This document shows, in pieces, positions 63,722 through 64,000 of a stretch of DNA of 64,000 nt; the stretch's first letter is position 1; every line of letters starts with the position of its first letter. The notes under the pieces are model-generated. The model saw only the letters and a program-made list of their open reading frames with translations. It was not told the DNA's origin and did no database searches. The position numbers were made by a program, and so were the translations under genes. The stretch covers positions 4,326,981 through 4,390,980 of the forward strand of contig RPFO01000080.1 of NCBI GenBank assembly GCA_009746045.1, in the 5' to 3' direction. The DNA is from Mesostigma viride (taxonomy: Eukaryota > Streptophyta > Mesostigmatophyceae > Mesostigmatales > Mesostigmataceae).

Positions 63722-63961
63722 GGGAATGTTATGAGTGCCAGTTTACGATGCTCAAGGGCAGGCAACTAGTTCATTTGGCAATGCGCACGCAGGACGCAAA
63801 TGCATGCCGGACGCGTGTTCTTTGTAACAGAAAGCGGCACGCAGCGCAGGCAGTGCCTGCTCGCTGGACATGCAAATTAATGCAGTCTTCAGCAAGTGGT
63901 CAGCGCATTTGCAAGATGCACATGACCATGGCAGCGATAACTGTAATGTTTTGTATCCACA
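63722..63961 (+). CDS. Candidate internal exon of an unidentified gene
   Basis: Open from a ttgccag acceptor at the end of the 9-bp array to cacag-gtaaac. It encodes a Cys/His-rich stretch beginning ECYECQFTMLKGRQLVHLAM with further CRTRVLCNRKRH, which might bind zinc. The gene would continue beyond the window. Family unknown. Confidence 0.3.
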
Positions 63962-64000
63962 GGTAAACCTGCTATGCACACGATGGGCTAGCGCAGATAT

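Noticed and set aside
63113-63769. ORFs over the gctgtcatg array, including a 218-aa one
   Set aside because: 9-bp satellite translation; only the part after 63722 was kept as a weak exon candidate.

Overview
This window is nuclear DNA of a eukaryote, most likely a green-lineage microalga. The evidence is GT-AG introns in GC-rich genes, a NIMA-related (NEK) kinase, a plastid-type FAD monooxygenase with a transit-peptide-like N-terminus, chromodomain LTR retrotransposons, and very heavy simple-repeat and minisatellite content. I cannot name the species. All exon chains below were assembled by eye from splice sites, reading phase and family motifs.

Layout. 1-1737: the 3' end of a NEK gene (copy A), on the + strand. 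1738-27054: the spacer between two tandem NEK copies, swollen by a nest of retroelements. A 5'-truncated LINE (1887-26074, minus, 13-bp target-site duplication, TSD) is split by a Ty3/gypsy chromovirus-like element (2206-23172, minus, TSD gtagt). The gypsy element is itself split by a copia-like element (14188-22381, plus, TSD gctat). The copia 5' LTR carries a solo LTR of another gypsy family (14569-15142, TSD gttga). The gypsy 3' LTR carries a second LINE that encodes only ORF1 (2759-4748, 11-bp TSD). 27055-40208: complete NEK copy B (14 exons, 729 aa), whose last two exons and 3' flank are nearly identical to copy A. 40209-42981: convergent intergenic DNA with a LINE fragment, a SINE-like insertion and an inverted-repeat element. 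42982-60320 (minus): an 11-exon, 742-aa FAD-dependent monooxygenase gene with many intronic satellites. 60321-64000: upstream DNA with striking palindromes and weak exon candidates.

Most interesting points. (1) In both host genes most exons are accompanied, in the adjoining intron, by one to four decayed direct copies of their own splice-junction sequence ('echoes'); the introns appear to grow by repeated local tandem duplication anchored on exon boundaries. (2) The gypsy element has a small leader ORF resembling the RNase H1 hybrid-binding/viroplasmin N-terminal domain and a long extra ORF after the chromodomain. (3) The copia-like element has a retropepsin-like domain between integrase and reverse transcriptase instead of before integrase, and its LTRs do not begin with TG or end with CA. 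(4) The ORF1-only LINE shares its 3' tail with the ORF2-bearing LINE, as expected of a trans-mobilised half-LINE. (5) The NEK kinase has Glu in place of the DFG Asp and an insertion in its activation loop.

The two gypsy LTRs differ at only about four positions, yet pol carries several single-base frameshifts. Some frameshifts may therefore be sequence errors in homopolymers rather than decay.
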